Part shown: in pieces, positions 2,401 to 5,280 of the stretch
Position numbering within the stretch: the first letter of the stretch is position 1
How the letters are laid out: each line of letters begins with the position of its first letter
NCBI GenBank assembly: GCA_002329675.1
Contig: DCUA01000041.1
Location: 7,589-12,868 of the forward strand
DNA length: 5,280 nt
From: Firmicutes bacterium UBA1426
GTDB taxonomy: Bacteria > Bacillota > Clostridia > Peptostreptococcales > Anaerovoracaceae
Reading direction: 5' to 3'
Notes under the pieces: model-generated
Databases searched by the model: none
The model's input: only the letters and a program-made list of their open reading frames with translations
Told to the model about the DNA's origin: nothing
Position numbers and translations under genes: made by a program

Positions 2401-5280
2401 TTATTTGATCAGCTGCGACCCTTCTTTTTCGAGAGCCTCGTAGCTCATATTCTTATAGGCCGGCACCTCACTGCACAGTGCCCGGAATACATCCTCCGCA
2501 GATTTGAATCCCGTATCAACACCCAGGCGCTGTAAAAGCATGCCCAGGATCTTGCTGTCGGCAAGTGAGCTTCCCGGTGCCTGAACAGCCTTACGTACCC
2601 GCTGTACACGGCCTTCCATATTGGTGAAGGTTCCGTCCGCTTCCGCAAAACTATCCGCAGGCAGAACAACATCCGCAAGCTCTGCTGTTTCGTTAAGTGC
2701 GATGTCCTGAACCACAAGGAAATCCACTTGCTTCAAAGCTTCCAGAGTGCCATCCACTCTCTTTTCCGGCGCAAGAGGATCCTCTCCCATCAGATAGAGC
2801 ATCTTCACCTTACCTGATTTGACTGCATCAAGAACCCTGTTGTTCTTCATGGGCACCGCGGATATCCCTTCCGCTTTCGCAGCACCGGAAGCCTTACAAA
2901 TGGCTTCTGCACCTTTTCCCTGGTCCGTGGAAGCATCAGCAAAAACAGCTGCTTCCTGCCATGGAACTTCTTTTCCGGAAACGGTTTCAGCTAACTTGTT
3001 AAGCATATACTTCGCTTCGTTGCTGACCATGTGACCCGCAAAAGCTGCAAACGCATCCGGCTCTTTACTGTCTTTTATCCCGGCTAATTTTCCGGCGATT
3101 ACTTCCAGCGCCTCTTCCCAGGTTGCTTCTACAAGCTTGCCATCCTTGCGGACGAGAGGTGTGGTCAATCTGTCTTCTGCGTATAGCTTCCGGTAGCCGT
3201 ACTTGCCCTTGACGCAGAGCAGTCCTTCATTGGAGGGGCCAAAGGCAGGCTCCACACCAACCACCCGGGTTCCGGAAAGCTTCAGATCCATCTGGCAGCC
3301 TACGCCGCATTCCGTACAGGTCGTACGAAGAAGCGTGGTATTTAAAGGGATCGGTTTTGTATGGTCAACCTTGGGCAGCAGCGCTCCTACGGGACAGAGG
3401 CTGATGCAGTTGCCGCAATTGATGCAGCCGGATTCTTCCAGAGGATTGCCAAGTGCAGGCTGTACGGTCGTATCGAAACCTCTCTTGACCAGACCCAGAG
3501 CAGTCACTCCCATTACCTCGTGGCACACCCGGACACAAAGTCCGCAGAGAATGCACTTGTTGGGGTCTCTAACAACATAGGGATGGTTGTCGTCGAAATC
3601 CAGACGGTTGATGTCTCCCGCTAACCGCTCGGGCTTCACATCACATTGATTGGAGTATTCGTAAAGTTTGCACTCGAAGTACTTACCGCAGCCGCATTCC
3701 AGACATCTGTCTCCTTCATACTCCGCATCTTTCGGTGCATATCCGCTGACGATCTCTTTGAAATTGTCTTTTCTTTCATCAGGGCTGAGCATGCCCATCC
3801 TGGGACGGCAAAGTCTTTCTCTGTCTTCAAAGGTCTTTTCGTCGATGTCATCTCTGACTACTACATAGGGCTTTCTGTAGCGGATCTTCTCTCCGGAAAG
3901 ATAGGCGTGGACGACTTCCGTTGCTTTCACTGCGTCGCCGATGGCTTCCACAGCGATAGAAATTTTATCGTTGCCGCAGTCTCCGCCGGCAAAGACACCC
4001 TCCATGCTGGTCATGAATGTCTCCGGATCGTAGGAGAATCCCTTTTTCCTCGTCATGTCGAAGCCTTCCAAACCACTGTGATCCACAGCCTGGCCGATGG
4101 CTAATATGACATTGTCCACATCGAGAATTTCAGTCTTTCCTTCTACAGGAACAGGAGCTCTTCTGCCGCTCGCATCCGGCTCACCCAACTCCATGATCTG
4201 AAGCTTGATCTGCTTCACATGACCGTTTTCATCCTTGATGATCTCGAGAGGATTGGTCAGGTTCTTAAAGATGACGCCCTCTTCCTCTGCCTCGTCGATC
4301 TCGATCTGATCCGCAGGCATTTCGTCCTTGGTACGCCTGTATATATTGTAAACGGTCTTACCTAATCTCACTGCTGTACGGCAGGCGTCCATAGCGGTAT
4401 TTCCGCCGCCTACTACTGCCACGGTGTCTCCCAGCTCGATTTCTTCCTTTTTGATCACTTTGCGGAGAAAATCGATACCTCCGATGACGCCTTCTGCATC
4501 CTCACCGGGACAACCTGTTCCCGTTGAGACCCAAGCGCCGACACCTAATGCAACGGCATCAAAGTTCTTCCGGATCTCCTCGAAGGAAATATCTTTCCCG
4601 ATATGGGTATTTGGTTTCAGTACGATGCCCATTTTTTCCATCTGGGCTACTTCACCGTCCACTACCTCCTTGGGGAGTCTGTACTGAGGAATGCCATAGC
4701 GCAGCATACCGCCGAAATGGGGCATGGATTCGAATATGGTCACTCCGTGTCCCTTTTGTCTTAAATAATAGGCTATGGAAAGACCAAAGGGTCCGCCGCC
4801 GATGACCGCAACCTTTTTCCCGGTCTCCGGAGCAACGGGTGGAATGTAGGGGTCATCCCCTTCCATATCTGCCGCAAACCGCTTCAGCCATGCGATGGAC
4901 ACAGCCTCATCCACAAACTGTCTCCTGCAGTTGTCCTCACAAGGGTGGGGGCATACACGACCGATGGATCCCGGTAGTGGAATCTTCTCCTTAATGAGTT
5001 TCACGGACTCCCGGTATTCGCCGTTGGCGATGAGGCCCACATAACCCTGGCAATCGGTGCCGGCAGGGCAGTTGAGCACGCAGGGAGGTCTGCAATCACC
5101 CACGTGATTGGATAGAAGCAGTTCCAGATTTGTCTTCCTGGACTCCAAAACCCTTTCTGTATTTGTCTTAACTACCATGTCCGGTGCAATCAGCGTAGCG
5201 CAGGCTTTCACGAGCTTGGGATTGCCTTCTACTTCCACTACGCAGATGCCGCAGGCACCGTAGATTTCTACTCTGTCATC
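2401..5280 (-). CDS. NuoG-like / GltD-like / truncated formate-dehydrogenase-like electron-transfer fusion protein (N-terminus outside window)
   Basis: The frame is open from the right edge (residue 1 = bases 5280-5278) to TAA at 2401, giving 959 residues; perhaps 35-40 N-terminal residues are missing. A GTG at 5238 is an internal Val codon. Modules in order: end of a NuoG-type [2Fe-2S] ferredoxin (Cys10, Cys13, Cys27); a GltD-type N-terminal Fe-S region (His59, Cys63, Cys67, Cys71, Cys110, Cys114, Cys118); an FAD Rossmann fold (GGGPFG, 161-166, Glu184; GVFAGGD, 428-434); an NAD(P)H fold (GGGNTAMD, 291-298, with YRRTKDEMPA at 314-323, whose Arg pair suggests NADPH); a Cys cluster (526-546); an 8-Cys double-cluster ferredoxin (576-586 and 619-629); a molybdopterin-enzyme Fe4S4 domain (Cys655, 658, 662, 689); and a short C-terminal MopB-like part with LYLMGEDP and ELADVVLPADSF. 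The middle of the catalytic Mo domain, with its Cys/Sec ligand, appears absent, so a NuoG-like electron conduit is likelier than formate dehydrogenase. Partners (NuoE/NuoF-like) would be upstream, outside the window. The terminator at 2352-2385 ends the unit. Confidence 0.85.
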   Translation of the reverse strand, partial: DDRVEIYGACGICVVEVEGNPKLVKACATLIAPDMVVKTNTERVLESRKTNLELLLSNHVGDCRPPCVLNCPAGTDCQGYVGLIANGEYRESVKLIKEKIPLPGSIGRVCPHPCEDNCRRQFVDEAVSIAWLKRFAADMEGDDPYIPPVAPETGKKVAVIGGGPFGLSIAYYLRQKGHGVTIFESMPHFGGMLRYGIPQYRLPKEVVDGEVAQMEKMGIVLKPNTHIGKDISFEEIRKNFDAVALGVGAWVSTGTGCPGEDAEGVIGGIDFLRKVIKKEEIELGDTVAVVGGGNTAMDACRTAVRLGKTVYNIYRRTKDEMPADQIEIDEAEEEGVIFKNLTNPLEIIKDENGHVKQIKLQIMELGEPDASGRRAPVPVEGKTEILDVDNVILAIGQAVDHSGLEGFDMTRKKGFSYDPETFMTSMEGVFAGGDCGNDKISIAVEAIGDAVKATEVVHAYLSGEKIRYRKPYVVVRDDIDEKTFEDRERLCRPRMGMLSPDERKDNFKEIVSGYAPKDAEYEGDRCLECGCGKYFECKLYEYSNQCDVKPERLAGDINRLDFDDNHPYVVRDPNKCILCGLCVRVCHEVMGVTALGLVKRGFDTTVQPALGNPLEESGCINCGNCISLCPVGALLPKVDHTKPIPLNTTLLRTTCTECGVGCQMDLKLSGTRVVGVEPAFGPSNEGLLCVKGKYGYRKLYAEDRLTTPLVRKDGKLVEATWEEALEVIAGKLAGIKDSKEPDAFAAFAGHMVSNEAKYMLNKLAETVSGKEVPWQEAAVFADASTDQGKGAEAICKASGAAKAEGISAVPMKNNRVLDAVKSGKVKMLYLMGEDPLAPEKRVDGTLEALKQVDFLVVQDIALNETAELADVVLPADSFAEADGTFTNMEGRVQRVRKAVQAPGSSLADSKILGMLLQRLGVDTGFKSAEDVFRALCSEVPAYKNMSYEALEKEGSQLIK

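Noticed and set aside
2220..2408. Open frame of 62 codons across the repeat region, with an 11-residue repeating pattern (GLS...KKQP)
   Set aside because: The pattern follows from the 33-nt DNA repeats, there is no ribosome binding site, and the frame covers the hairpins and the terminator. It is not treated as a gene.
2819..4805. Several plus-strand and out-of-frame minus-strand open frames of 60-152 codons
   Set aside because: All lie inside the continuous, motif-rich reading frame of the large oxidoreductase and have no recognisable motifs of their own.
5236..5238. GTG at 5238 as the start of the large protein
   Set aside because: The frame stays open to the edge and the residues before it (GACGICV) carry two ligands of the [2Fe-2S] domain, so the gene begins outside the window.
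2401..5280. Catalytic selenocysteine formate dehydrogenase
   Set aside because: There is no in-frame TGA and the part of the molybdopterin domain that would hold the Cys/Sec ligand is missing.

Overview
The window reads as chromosome of an anaerobic, fermentative Firmicute of class Clostridia. The evidence is a 4-hydroxybutyryl-CoA dehydratase close to the Clostridium aminobutyricum enzyme, an ECF-type thiamine S component (ThiT, a largely Firmicute family), strong AAGGAGG-type ribosome binding sites, and a ferredoxin-rich flavoprotein typical of strict anaerobes. I cannot name the genus.

Layout. Bases 1-707 (minus) hold the first 235 residues of AbfD, 4-hydroxybutyryl-CoA dehydratase / vinylacetyl-CoA isomerase, running off the left edge. 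Just upstream of it on the same strand (808-1086) is a 92-residue NifU-C-domain protein that probably starts at TTG. The two look like one transcription unit, pairing an Fe-S scaffold or carrier with a [4Fe-4S] radical-type dehydratase. Bases 1087-1470 are a divergent control region: a minus-strand promoter for the nifU-like gene, then a plus-strand promoter (1251-1279), a textbook TPP riboswitch (about 1318-1405) and an expression platform that can hide the ribosome binding site of thiT (1471-2112, plus). Bases 2113-2400 are a non-coding, repeat-rich junction between convergent genes. It holds a 29-nt direct repeat, a perfect 22-bp inverted repeat, and three tandem 33-nt units, the last of which is a 12-bp hairpin plus T tract that terminates the minus-strand gene. 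Bases 2401-5280 (minus) hold 959 residues of a large electron-transfer protein whose N-terminus lies beyond the right edge.

How the parts may work together. AbfD dehydrates 4-hydroxybutyryl-CoA to crotonyl-CoA on the route from succinate or 4-aminobutyrate to butyrate. The large protein combines a NuoG-like [2Fe-2S] domain, a GltD-like FAD/NAD(P)H module, a two-cluster ferredoxin and a shortened formate-dehydrogenase/NuoG-like C-terminus. It is best read as an electron-transfer or possibly electron-bifurcating subunit linking NAD(P)H with ferredoxin. A link to the AbfD pathway is inference only, because thiT lies between them and transcription units differ. ThiT imports thiamine under TPP feedback and has no obvious tie to its neighbours.

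The most interesting items are the multi-domain fusion with an apparently missing molybdopterin catalytic core, the AbfD/NifU-like pairing, the ThiT pocket substitutions, the mutually exclusive pairings around the thiT ribosome binding site, and the two repeat families packed between the convergent genes.
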